64,000 nucleotides of DNA, taken from Manis javanica. Taxonomy: Eukaryota > Chordata > Mammalia > Pholidota > Manidae. The DNA lies in contig NC_133161.1 of assembly GCF_040802235.1 (NCBI RefSeq), forward strand, positions 19,113,001-19,177,000. The letters run 5' to 3'. Made by a program: the position numbers and the translations under genes. Below are positions 54,497 through 64,000 of this stretch, in pieces. Position 1 is the stretch's first letter; each line of letters begins with the position of its first letter. The notes under the pieces are model-generated. The model was not told where the DNA came from. It made no database searches and saw only the letters and a program-made list of their open reading frames with translations.

Positions 54497-55177
54497 ACAC
54501 TAAATGTGTGCTATCTTTTCCAACACCAGTTCTGATTCTCTGACACCAACTGGGTATCCAACCATTCAGTTCAGTTCAATTCTGACACTATTTCCCTGGG
54601 GTTAGCATCAGCCTCCACAAGTTTAAGGGCTCAGTCCCACAAGACTGCACCCACTTCTGATCAGCCACAAGTGGGGTGCCTACAGACTGCAAATCCATGG
54701 GCTCCATGACACCTCCCACTCCCCACTTGATAACCCACTAAAATGACTCACAGAACTCAGGAAAGTGCTTTACTGTTACTACTTGTTTATTGTGAAGGAT
54801 GTAACTCAGGAATCGCTAAGGGCAAGGCCTGGGGGTGTCGGGTGGATTCTGAGCCTCCAGGAGCCACCCTCCTGGCACATCTGTGTGTTCAGCCACCGGA
54901 AAGCCCCTCCAGATCTCCCTGTTCAAGTTTTTATAACTTAATCTCCAGCCTCCCTCCCCTTCCTGGAGGCCAGGGAGTGGGGCTGAAAGTTCCCACCCTC
55001 TATCACCACCAAATTTGGTGCTTTTGAAGACTAGGCCCCATCACCTCATTAGCATAAACTTAGGTGTGGTGGATGGGCCATTTCATTTCCTACCACTTAG
55101 GAAATTACAAGTGTTCTAGAAGCTCTTTGCCAGGAACCTGGGAACAAAGACCAAGTATATTTTGTATTACATTACAG
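54497..55177 (-). mobile_element. ERVL-type LTR (MER21-like), antisense, inside an L1M
   Basis: AAAATGACTCACAGAACTCA, GGAGTGGGGCTGAAAGTTCC, CCTCATTAGCATAAACTTAG and CACTTAGGAAATTACAAGTG follow the reverse order of the LTR at 51994-52830 and its relatives. The segment starts TGACACT and ends ATTACA, consistent with TG...CA ends. Confidence 0.62.
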
Positions 55178-55194
55178 AAAGATAAAGTCAAAAT

Positions 55195-55400
55195 ATCCTA
55201 ATATATCAATTTACACTCCCACCCCTACCATTACTGGCTGGGTGTCTGTGCCCCCACCGTCTTGCCAGTGCAGTGTGTGGTGGGGCTTTGGCTTTTTGCC
55301 ACCTTGATGATGATCAGTGGAATCTGAAAGTAGTTTTAATTTGTATTTCTTTTATTCTGAATGAGGCTGAGCTTCATTTCAAATGTCAGAGAGAGAGCCT
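55195..55400 (-). mobile_element. L1M fragment, antisense (right part of the split element)
   Basis: TTTACACTCCCACCCCTACC, TCTGAAAGTAGTTTTAATTT and AATGAGGCTGAGCTTCATTT continue the L1 ORF2-derived sequence interrupted at about 54485. Confidence 0.55.
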
Positions 55401-57319
55401 TCTCTATTCTGAATACGTAAGTTTTGAAGAAGGGGTGGAAAGGCCCAGACATGGTGCTCCTTAGGAGAGGTGAGAGGAGGGGCTGGGGGTCCCACAGGCG
55501 GGGACCGGAAGGCTCAGGAATGGACTGAAGGTCGCTGGGTTTTTTTTTTTTCCTTACACATTTTTACTAGAGACATAGCCCACTTTCCTCATCTGCCCAC
55601 CCCAGGCCCCCAGTGGCCATCTGAGCAGGCCGGTCATGCTCTTGCTGTTTGGGCAGCACAGGCTCTTTGGCAGATCCTCCCGGGCGAGGTTTCCTGGGTG
55701 AGCTGGAGGGACCCTGCCAAGGCCCAGCTGTGAGAGCCTGGCTGCTGTGTTTGCTCATCATGTTCTGATGCCCTTTGGAGAGTCAAAATTGCAGGGCAAG
55801 GAGAGCCCTGGCCTCACTTAGCTCCTGTCTCCATGGTTGACACTGGAGAGTAGAGCTGTCATGGGGGATTGGGACCTTGTGCACATCCAAAAGAGGAGAA
55901 GAATAATCAGTAAGATTCCCCAGTCCTTGAACCAGTGGGAAGAGGAGAGAGGGAGGGAGAGGGAGAGAGATGGTCATGCATCCCGGGGACTGATCTTCAC
56001 TGTAGATCAGTACAGATCCACTTACATCCAGGGTTCCCTCATTCCAGAACGTGGGGCTGCTGACAGATATCAGGAAAAGCATGGTGTGTGGGTAGGTGGG
56101 AGGTGGCACTTGGAGGTTTGGGCTTCTCTTACAGAGTGTAGGAAGCAGCCCTGGCAGCCAGGGCTGGGAGAGCGAGCTGTCCCCGGCAGGGACTTCCTAC
56201 CCACCGAAGATGTCACACAGCTGTTCCGGAGGACCAGAGACTGGCCCTTCTGCAGCGTGGATGAGAGACAGGGCCAGTCCCCTTGCAGGAGCAAGATGTC
56301 TCCGGCTCCTGAAGGGTGCCTGGACTCAAGCTCAGTCCCCGTGCCTTCCCACCAAAGCTGCACCCAAACCAGCCCCAAGCATCCATGCTTGGCAAGTAAA
56401 AGGGAAAGTGCCCCACTCTGAATGGTTGTTTCCACTCTGTCCATTTCAAAATGCTGTTAAGATACAGCTGTGGTTTATAATTGTTTCTATTCCACACGAT
56501 GCTTAACTCAGTTTCCACATCTGTGGAATGCTTGTGAGAGTTGCTGTAAGATCTCATCTCTGGAAATAGTAAGAGTCCCAAAGAGCAGTTGCCCAGATCT
56601 TCTCCAAGCAGCCAAGTGAAAGAGTGGGGAATGCTGTTCCCCAGCAGCCCGCATCTCCACCCAGGCTGCAGCACACCTGCAGCAGCATGTTTCTTGGAGC
56701 TGTGATGGGTAGAGGTCCAGGGCAGCAGGATCTCTTGGCAGCAGCCTGCCTGGAGTCTGATGAGCAGCCAACTCAGAATGAAGATAAAGCACCAGTGAGC
56801 TTTGATGGACGACGGGCAAAGCTTGTCTTGAAATTGGTCTCTCCAAACAATATACAAACTAATACACAAATCAATGCAAAGTGTTTAAACCACCAGGAAA
56901 ACTCAGCCCATCTATCACACTTAAGGAGAAGAGGGGGCCATGGAGTTTGGTGATTGCCTGAGTCCCCAAGGCCCTGGGGAAGGAAACTCTGCCTCTGGGA
57001 ACTAACAGCCTGATCCAGCATCTCCCTCCTGAACTGACCCCAGTACAGCTTCAAGCGGGTGCATGGGAAAGAATTCTTGGCCCTAACCATGCACCAGTGC
57101 TGGACAGGAACAGCTGTGGTCCCTTGTCTGTTCGTTTCCCCCCTGGTCACTCACAGAGGGCCGCACCTTTGGGAATGGTCACTGTATCAGGGGGTCTGAG
57201 TGGCTGGTAGATCCCAGGCCTTGTGCTGGTGATGCACAAGAGGTGGTCTCGACGCAAGGTGACTGAGAGCCCAGCAGCACGCAGACCTGTGATCAGCTAA
57301 CACTGTTCAGTTTTCATGT
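55401..57319. other. Unannotated stretch with long but featureless open frames
   Basis: Frames of 194 codons (plus, 55837-56421) and 218 codons (minus, 56213-56869) overlap on opposite strands. They show no domain, conserved motif or splice context. The region is moderately GC-rich, which alone can give such frames. I do not call a gene. Confidence 0.45.
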
Positions 57320-57960
57320 GTGCTTTAAAAAATATACGTGTCTTTATTTTTAATAAAAATTATATATATTAAAGGTGTAAACATGACATACATGTTTTAT
57401 ATGTGTATATATATATATACACCCATGTAATGAAGTGATGACTACAGTCACACTAGTGAACATATCCACATCTCACAGTTCCTCCTCTTTGTGTAAGAGC
57501 CCCAGAGATTCTCTTAGCAAATGTCTATTATTCGATACAGAACTAGGAATGTTAGTCATCATGCTTGTGCATTAGATCTCTAGATTTACATTCATCTCAC
57601 ATACCTGCAGTTTTGTCCCCTTTCCCCAACATTTCCCATTTCCTCACCCTCCCTGCCCTGGTAACCACTGTTGTACTCTATTTCTATGATTTTGGCTTTT
57701 TCAGATTACATACACAAGTGAGGTCACGGAGCATTTGTGTTTGTGTATCTGGCTTCTTTCACTTAGCATAATGTCTTCCAGGTTCCTCTATGTTGCAGAT
57801 GGTAGCATCTTCTTTTCTAATGCTGAATAACCTTCCATTGTATGTATATACCACAATTTCTTTATCTGTTTGTTTGTTACAGAGGCTTGGGTTGTTTCCA
57901 TGCCTTGGCTACTGTGAACAGTGCTGCAGTGAACATGAATGGCTGCCCTTTGGCTGTGAC
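57320..57960 (-). mobile_element. L1M ORF2 end and 3' UTR, antisense
   Basis: On the minus strand, 57788-57970 encodes KKLWYIHTMEGYSA, the L1 ORF2 C-terminal motif. The 3' UTR follows (plus-strand CCTGGTAACCACTGTTGTAC, CATCTCACATACCTGCAG). A 20-base perfect palindrome of alternating TA lies at 57403-57422. Confidence 0.75.
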
Positions 57961-58139
57961 TCCTGCCCAATTCCTCCTACCCTCTGCTCATCTGGGATGA
58001 CTCACTGCCTCATTTTCTGAGCAATTACATTGTCTGCTGTGGAACGTTTCTTCCATTGATTCAAGGTTGGAACTTTTGTATCAATTTGTTTATTCGAGAA
58101 ATTTCTTAACTGACATAGAAGGTAAATAAATGTAGCTTA

Positions 58140-58265
58140 TATTTATAGTGTTCCTTGTTGTTCAGGCTTTTCATGTACATGGTTAGTGGTATCATCTCCA
58201 TTTACCAAGAGAGGTCAAAGGTCAGAGAGGTTACATGCTATAACTAGGCTGCCAGAAGGAAAGAT
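58140..58265 (-). mobile_element. MIR fragment, antisense
   Basis: GGTATCATCTCCATTTACCA, GAGAGGTCAAAGGTCAGAGA and GGTTACATGCTATAACTAGG resemble reverse-complemented MIR core. Confidence 0.45.
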
Positions 58266-58450
58266 CTGGTAGGAATGTGGAATTGTAGTTGTGTTGCTCT
58301 TCTCAAATCCTTGACCACAGAAGCTTATTCCTAAAGACTCTGTGTACCCAGCTTCCCCCGAGGCTGTGGGGAAGTCTTAGCAACTCCATCCTTTCCTTCT
58401 GTTGTTACAGCCTCTCACTTCTTCCTGGTGGGTGCAGAGTAAAAGGTTAC

Positions 58451-58551
58451 TTTTTTTCTTAAGATATTATTGATATATACTCTTATGAAGGTTTCACATG
58501 AAAAACAATGTGGTTACTACATTCACCCATATTATCAAGTCCCCCCCATAC
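58451..58551 (-). mobile_element. Very short young L1 3' end, antisense, with target duplication
   Basis: A T-run (the reverse complement of the poly-A tail) starts at 58451. About 95 bases of L1 3' UTR terminus follow on the minus strand, ending at CCCCCCCATA. GGTTACTTT occurs both before (58445-58453) and after (58552-58560), a target duplication. The sequence resembles the end of the L1 part of the composite element at about 5940-6010. Confidence 0.75.
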
Positions 58552-58560
58552 GGTTACTTT

Positions 58561-59934
58561 TTAAGGATCTTCCCCCATGAGTCAAAACTGAAAGAACAGT
58601 CTTATCTCCAGCCATCGGCTAAAGAAAGATGATTATAGAGCTCCCAGCAAAGGGGCCATATAACTCATAGGGCAGAAGAACTGGTGGACTCCTTATTCAA
58701 CCTCCTCCTTCAGGCTACATCCATACCACCCAGCCAGGTATGCTTCTGGCAAAACTCAGGTATTTCCAGGGAGGGAAAGGAGATGGCCTTCTGCAGTTTA
58801 TCCTAATGCTCTTCAAAGCCCCTATTGGCAGTTCATCCTAAATCCCTCCTGTAATTTTGACCCATGGTCTTTGGTTAGTTTGTGTTCTGTTATGATATCT
58901 CAAAATTATGAAGTCATTCCCTGGACCTATAGGGTGTTCTTAGAGCTATTTGGATCACCCCTAAAATGTATGGTTATTCCTGGGTGTCTTTCTGCATAGA
59001 GGATGTGGACAAACTGGAGGCTTCCAGAGGAGAATGAGCAGGACATGGAGTGGACAGTCCACCATGTCACATTAGGAACTATCCAACAGCCTGAATTCTT
59101 TGGAAAAGGGACTCAACTTATTGGTTGGGATTTTAAAGGGCTACATTTAGGAAAGTGCAGGGATGCACAGGGATTGGAAGCACAAGGCTGGGGAGCTGTG
59201 GAGAGTGTGCTAGAAAGATGGACAGGGATCCTGGCACCCAGGCTGAATGTCATGTCATGTTGGGCATTTGGTTCTGAGAATGGTAGGTAGCCAGTAAAGG
59301 TCAGTGCATGGCAGCAACCTACTTAGACGTGTTTCCGAGGTCACTGGGAGGCTGTGTGGAGGAGGTCTAAGAGGGGACAAGACTGGAGATGGGGAGGGCC
59401 CTTGGAGACTGGGGCAGTGTCTGCCAACCCCTAAGCAGAAACTTTCAGCTCTTCTGTGGCACTAGGGAGAGGTCCTGAGGTTGCATGGGCTGTTCTTCTC
59501 TCAGAGGCTCTGATCTCAGAGGAGATGCAGGGTGTGGGGTACAAGGTAGAGGGTGGTTGCCCACAGAGGGTATTCTGCTCTTTCAGAGGATCACATGGTG
59601 TCTGGTCACCAGTTGAATTGTGGTCCAGAGGACAGCCATGTGAGATCTCAGGTCTCTCCTGTTGATGCTCTGGGTGCTCCAGTTATGCTGGCATCTGGGC
59701 CCCAGAGGATTCTGGGAAGGCCAGCTGCAATGGTTCACAGAGGAGCAAGCACCAGGGTGTTGCTAAATACCTGCTCCCTGGTTTCTGCTGACAGAAGAAA
59801 ATGCAAACGCTTATATTCATAGACGCAGAGAAAGCAGAGGCCAACTCTCGTCCCAGAAAAGCCTCTGGGGTGGTGGCTCCCATCTATGCGCTGCCTTTAC
59901 CTAGTGGGGCCCATGGAGGCCCAGTTCTGTCCCA
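58561..59934. other. Unannotated stretch
   Basis: I see no gene and no repeat that I can name. Open frames at 59003-59290 and 59456-59822 have no signature. Confidence 0.4.
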
Positions 59935-60580
59935 CCAACTTAAACAAAATTGTAATAAAATACTCATAACATGAAATTTACCATTTTAACCATTTCTAAG
60001 TGTACAGTTCAGTAGTATTAGGTGCGGTCACATCGCTGTGATGGCAATCTTCAGAACTCTTCTCGTCAGGTAAAACTGAAGCTCTGTGCCCATGAGACTC
60101 GAACTCCCCAGTTCCCCTTACCAGCCCCTGGTAACCAACCACCTTCTGCTTTCTGTCTCTATGAATTTCTATGAATTTGACTAGTCTAGGGACCTCCTGT
60201 GAGTGGAATCATACGGTAGTTCTCTTTTTGCGACTGGCTTATTTCACTTAGGAGGATGCTTTCCAGGTTCATCCACATTGTGGCGTGTGTCAGAATTTCC
60301 TTTCTCATTGAAGCTGGATAAATAGCCCATTGTATGTGTACGCCACACTTTGTTTATTTGTCTACTGATCAATACTTGAATTGCCTGCAGCTTTGGCTAC
60401 TGTGAATAATGCTGGGTGTGCAAACATCTCTTTGAGGCCCTGCTTTCAGCTCTTTCAGGTACATACCCAGAGGTAGAATTGCTGGATCATATGGTAATTC
60501 TACTTTTATTTTTCTGAGGAAGCGCCATACTGCTTTCCACGGCGGCCGCACCACTTTACATTCCCACCAAGAGACTCTGC
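59935..60580 (-). mobile_element. L1M ORF2 end and 3' UTR, antisense
   Basis: The minus strand at 60369-60554 encodes WKAVWRFLRKIKVELPYDPA, an L1 ORF2 C-terminal landmark. Plus-strand CATAACATGAAATTTACCAT and TGGTAACCAACCACCTTCTG mark the reverse-complemented 3' UTR. Confidence 0.8.
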
Positions 60581-61240
60581 AGACTTTTTATGGCGTTCCT
60601 GTAAGCTGCAGGGCCGCCAGGGGAGGTGAGGACGCAGACTGAGGTATGGCCGTGCTGAGCACACAGTTCAGCCCCGACCGTGCCGCTGTACACTCCTGAG
60701 CCCTGGGGGTGGGGCAGGAATGGTGGAATCTCTTAGCCCACTCAGCTCAAAATTACTGTTGTTCGGTTTCAGAGCCTCAGTTTTAAATGTAAAAGTTTCC
60801 CCTAAAATTCCAATTAGGAAACAATAAAAGTTTTGAATAAGCTCTCTGAGTTACAGAACTAGAAGTTTTCTATGGAGGTAATGGCCTCACATCCTTTATT
60901 TGTTTCCTTTTATTATATTATGGGAAATTTCAAAATGTCTCATTCTAAACAGAACTTAGTTTTGAGCATTTCAAGAGACCACAAGGACTTTTTCGCTACT
61001 CAGTTCCCTGAGACTGCCTTGAAGTCGAAAAAAAAGGTACAGGACTCGGTATTCCCGACAGCTGGATCCTCACTGAGGTGCCCTCTCCTCAGCCTCCCTT
61101 CTCTGGGAACTGTGTGCCCCACCTCAGGCTTTGGCACCCCCCAAAGTTTCTCTGCCTGTCTGGTTGCTGACTAAGGGGCTGGCTACTGACCCATGCTAAT
61201 CCATTCAGCATCTTCCGAAAATGTGGGCTTGTGTCTAAAA
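60581..61240. other. Unannotated stretch
   Basis: I see nothing classifiable and no gene. Confidence 0.4.
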
Positions 61241-61459
61241 GAGGGGTCAGCAAACTAGCCGTGTCCCGCCCACTGCCTGTTTGTGTTTGTTAGTAAAGTT
61301 TTATTGAAATACAGTCCCGTGCCCATTCACTACGTTCTGGCTGGGACTGCTTTTGTGAGACAATGCAATTTGTTGAGTAGTTGTGCCAGAGACTGTATGG
61401 CCTACAAAGCTGAAGATATTTTCTATTTGGCCTTTACAAAAGAAGTTTGCCAACCGTGG
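61241..61459 (+). mobile_element. hAT-type non-autonomous DNA transposon
   Basis: GGGGTCAGCAAACT at the left end and AGTTTGCCAACCGTGG at the right end are imperfect terminal inverted repeats. The interior GTAAAGTTTTATTGAAATAC and AGACTGTATGGCCTACAAAG belongs to a well-known mammalian hAT-Charlie-group repeat. An 8-base target duplication is only weakly supported (GTCTAAAA / GTCTGAGG). Confidence 0.68.
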
Positions 61460-61681
61460 TCTGAGGGAAAGTCAGTTCGTCTCTGTGAATGGCCAGACCC
61501 GTGTATGTGAGCCCTGAGTCTGTGGGATAGCCACATTCTGCCATGTAATCTGAGGAGGAGAGAAAGTCTGTCTGCAGAAAGAGGGAAACAGGAGCAGAGA
61601 GGCCTGCAGAAGGGGGCTGAGGGGAAGAGAGCAAATCCCATGCTCTATACCTCAGTTCTATACCTTCCCTAAGACACTGGG

Positions 61682-61885
61682 TTTCATTAGTTACTCCCAG
61701 ACTCTTACGATCAAATAACCTTTCTTGCTTAAGCTAGCTCAAATGGATTTCTGGTTTTGGCAGCTGGAGTCCCAACAAATACTCTGGAGAAACTATACCT
61801 CCTGCTACTCACAGATCAGGGGTGGACCAGCACATCAAAGCTTACTCCAAAGATCTGGCCTTCCCTCTGCCCTCCTTCTGGGCTG
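61682..61885 (+). repeat. Left arm of a long inverted repeat
   Basis: TTTCATTAGTTACTCCCAGA, TTGCTTAAGCTAGCTCAAAT, CCTGCTACTCACAGATCAGG and GGTGGACCAGCACATCAAAG are all found, reverse-complemented and in reverse order, at 62270-62487. Identity looks like roughly 80-90 percent by eye. Confidence 0.8.
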
Positions 61886-62269
61886 ATGAGGGCCCGGGAA
61901 AGCAGGTGTGCACAAAGGTTGGCAGTTGAGCTGACGCAGAGGAAAAGTTGTTGGTGAGGAGCCCAGTGTCAGAGCCCCAGCGTGTGGCCTCTTGCCCTTG
62001 ACTGACAGCCACTGCCTCCTCCTGGCAGGACCTGGAGCGGCCTCCAGGCCTGTGCTCTCAAGCAGCTGCAATCGGGGGAAGTTTCAGAAGCTGCCACCCC
62101 TGGCCCTTCTGCTCTTGAACCCTTGGAAACATTTCTCTCAAGTCCACCTTCAATTTCCCTTTGTAACTTTTTAATAAAAACAGACTCAAATGTAATCTTT
62201 AGTCAAGCACTTCTTATACTGGCAGCTTGGTTAAGTTAAACACAATGTTTGTTTGAGCCAGGAGAAACT
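61886..62269. other. Spacer of the long inverted repeat
   Basis: About 385 bases between the two arms. I recognise no gene or repeat in it. Confidence 0.5.
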
Positions 62270-62487
62270 CCCCAGTTCAGAAGGAAGGACAGACGGAAGG
62301 CTAGATCTCTGGTTCAAGCTTTGGTGTGCTGGTCCACCACTGATCTGTGAGTAGCAGGAGGCACAGAGCTTTTCCAGAGTATTCACTGGGACTCTAGTCA
62401 CTAAAACCAGAAACCAGTTTGAGCTAGCTTAAGCAAAAACGATTATTTTAGAATAAGAGTAAGAGTTTGGGAATAACTAATGAAATT
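62270..62487 (-). repeat. Right arm of the long inverted repeat
   Basis: TGCTGGTCCACCACTGATCT, GTGAGTAGCAGGAGGCACAG, GAGCTAGCTTAAGCAAAAAC and GGGAATAACTAATGAAATTC mirror the left arm. This arm has a few extra bases near 62440-62462. Confidence 0.8.
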
Positions 62488-62563
62488 CATTCCAGTGGAA
62501 TGACATTCATATTTCAAGTTCACAGGAGAATTCCTTCAATTTTTTAATGAGAACTTCTGTTTC

Positions 62564-62578
62564 AAGATGGTGGGTTGA
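62564..62578 (+). repeat. 5' target-site duplication of the L1 at 62579-63366
   Basis: AAGATGGTGGGTTGA recurs with one difference at 63367-63381, directly after the element's A-rich end. Confidence 0.75.
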
Positions 62579-63366
62579 TAATCATTAGGGAAATGCAAAT
62601 CTAAACTACAATGGGATATCACCTCATACCAGCAGGAATGGCTAGACAAGAAATAACAAGTGTTGGTAAGGATGGGGGGAAAAGGGAACCTTCTTACACT
62701 GTTGGTGGGATTGCAAATTGTCATAGCCACTGTGGAAAGCAGTATGCATGTTTCTCAAAAAACTAAAAATAGAAATACCATACCACTCAGCAATTCCATT
62801 TCTGGGAATCATTCTGAAGAAAATAAAATCATAAACTTGAAAAGATATGTGAACCCTTATGTTTATCACAACATTATTGACAATAGTCAAGATAAAGAAG
62901 CGACAGAAGTGTCCATTGACAGATGAATGGATAAAGAAGATGTGGTATCCCCCCAACACACCCACAATGGAGTATTTTTCAGCCATAAAAAGAAAGAAAT
63001 CTTGCCATTTGCCACAATATGGATGGACCTAAGTGAAATAAGTCAGAAAAAGAGGAATGCCATATGGTTTCATTTATTATGGAATCTGAAAAACAAAACA
63101 AACAGAAAGAGACTCATAAACACAGAAATAGGTGAAAGGGATATAGAGGTGCAAACCTCAAATTGTTAAACAGTAGTGGGGATGGAGGTATAGTATAGGG
63201 AATACAGCTCACAATGTTGTGGTATCTTTGTGTGGTGACAGATGGTAACTGCACATGTCATGGTGAGCATTTAGTAATGTATATAATTGGTCAGTCACTA
63301 AGTTATTCATCTGAAATCAATATAATATTGTATCTAAACTATATTCCAATCAAAATGATAAAAAGA
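62579..63366 (+). mobile_element. L1M (L1MA-type) ORF2 end and 3' UTR, 5'-truncated, with target duplication
   Basis: It begins inside ORF2 (ATCATTAGGGAAATGCAAAT) and passes through TGAATGGATAAAGAAGATGT and CAATATGGATGGACCTAAG. It ends in an A-rich tail, TGATAAAAAG. A frame at 62927-63169 encodes [12 protein letters not shown], an ORF2 C-terminal landmark. Truncation is the usual outcome of incomplete target-primed reverse transcription. Confidence 0.8.
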
Positions 63367-63381
63367 AAGATGGTGGCTTGA
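63367..63381 (+). repeat. 3' target-site duplication of the L1 at 62579-63366
   Basis: AAGATGGTGGCTTGA matches 62564-62578 at 14 of 15 bases. Confidence 0.75.
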
Positions 63382-64000
63382 GCACATGCTTTCATCTTTG
63401 TCACTTAGATTTCACTGGAATAAAACTATAAATAATGTCAATCCCAGTAAAGAGATTGGGGAGGAAGATTGCCATAACAAGAAAGCTCAACATTTTTCTG
63501 GAAGACAGAATGAATGGGATTTGTGGTGCCTGGAACAGTAAAAAAATGCATAACCTAGAATAGAAAGGGGGCTACTGTGAATGTGGGAGACAATAAACCT
63601 GTTACCAAAAAAGGTTCTGGGCCGGGGTTAGCAGGCACAATGGAAAGCAGGGGTGAGAAATGGCGCTCATAGCAGGGGGATGGTTGAGATGGTAATGCTT
63701 ACCTGCCATACACTGGTATGGGTAACATGGTGTGTGCTCCAAGACAACACGTAAAAGATACATCTTCAAACTTAAACCAGCCCCCTGGAGGAGTTGAAGG
63801 CATCTAGTGCAGATTTTCGTGCTACAGGATAAAGCTTCCACATTCTGCCATTTGGAGCTCCTTATCCACTCACCCTAATGCCAAACCTGCCAGTCTGCAG
63901 GCAGCCAGGCAACCTTTCACACCCTACAGAGAGCTCCTAATTAGAGTTCTAGAGTAGAGACCTGGTGAAAAAATAGATCTCTTGGGTCCCAACACAATTC
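63382..64000. other. Unannotated stretch
   Basis: I see no gene and no classifiable repeat up to the window end. Confidence 0.4.

Noticed and set aside
55837-56869. Overlapping open frames of 194 (plus) and 218 (minus) codons
   Set aside because: Opposite-strand mirrored openness is typical of GC-rich non-coding DNA. I see no conserved motif, and both frames start at arbitrary codons.
57403-57422. Perfect 20-base palindrome as a regulatory site
   Set aside because: It is an alternating TA microsatellite inside an L1 3' UTR; palindromy follows from the simple repeat.

Overview
The window looks like ordinary nuclear DNA of a placental mammal. It is A/T-moderate and dense in interspersed repeats. 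I found no host exon, RNA gene, CpG-island promoter or CRISPR array that I can support. Most of the recognisable sequence is transposable-element debris of many ages: ancient L2 and MIR, DNA transposons (a Tigger-like element, MER5A and another hAT-type element), ERVL/MaLR LTRs, several L1M 3' ends, and a few much younger insertions. I saw no lineage-specific tRNA- or 7SL-derived SINE (Alu, B1, CAN, Bov-tA or ERE type). The young L1 lineage together with this lack of SINEs fits a SINE-poor laurasiatherian. A pangolin is my best guess, from remembered resemblance only and with low confidence.

Layout. 1-1.15 kb holds nothing recognised except a short tandem duplication. 1.17-7.88 kb is one composite retrotransposon. 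It has a full-length L1 5' end, ORF1 with a stop, ORF2 with a large internal deletion, and an L1 3' UTR. This is fused to the 3' part of a betaretrovirus-like endogenous retrovirus (env remnant, polypurine tract, LTR up to its polyadenylation site). A single target-site duplication encloses the whole unit. 7.9-18.5 kb is mostly unannotated, with a Tigger-like DNA transposon, a probable L2 piece and a MIR. 18.5-24.4 kb holds a long antisense L2 and three L1M segments, one split by a MaLR LTR. 24.4-40.4 kb holds scattered MIR, L2, L1M, MaLR and ERVL pieces. 40.8-50.2 kb holds L2 and MIR relics, a MER5A and a MaLR LTR, plus three separate short local sequence copies. 50.3-55.4 kb is LTR-rich: two related ERVL-type LTRs in opposite orientation around an intact-looking class I (gamma-type) solo LTR, with an L1 fragment split by one of them. 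57.3-63.4 kb holds L1 fragments, a very short young L1 3' end with target duplication, a hAT-type element, and an inverted repeat with arms of about 200 bp.

The DNA does not encode a cooperating set of genes. The most interesting content is mechanistic. The L1-ERV chimera appears to have been mobilised as one RNA, and several short non-LINE duplications look like locally templated insertions. Subfamily names are recognition calls made by eye and need a RepeatMasker or Dfam run. Boundaries of old repeats are approximate to tens of bases.
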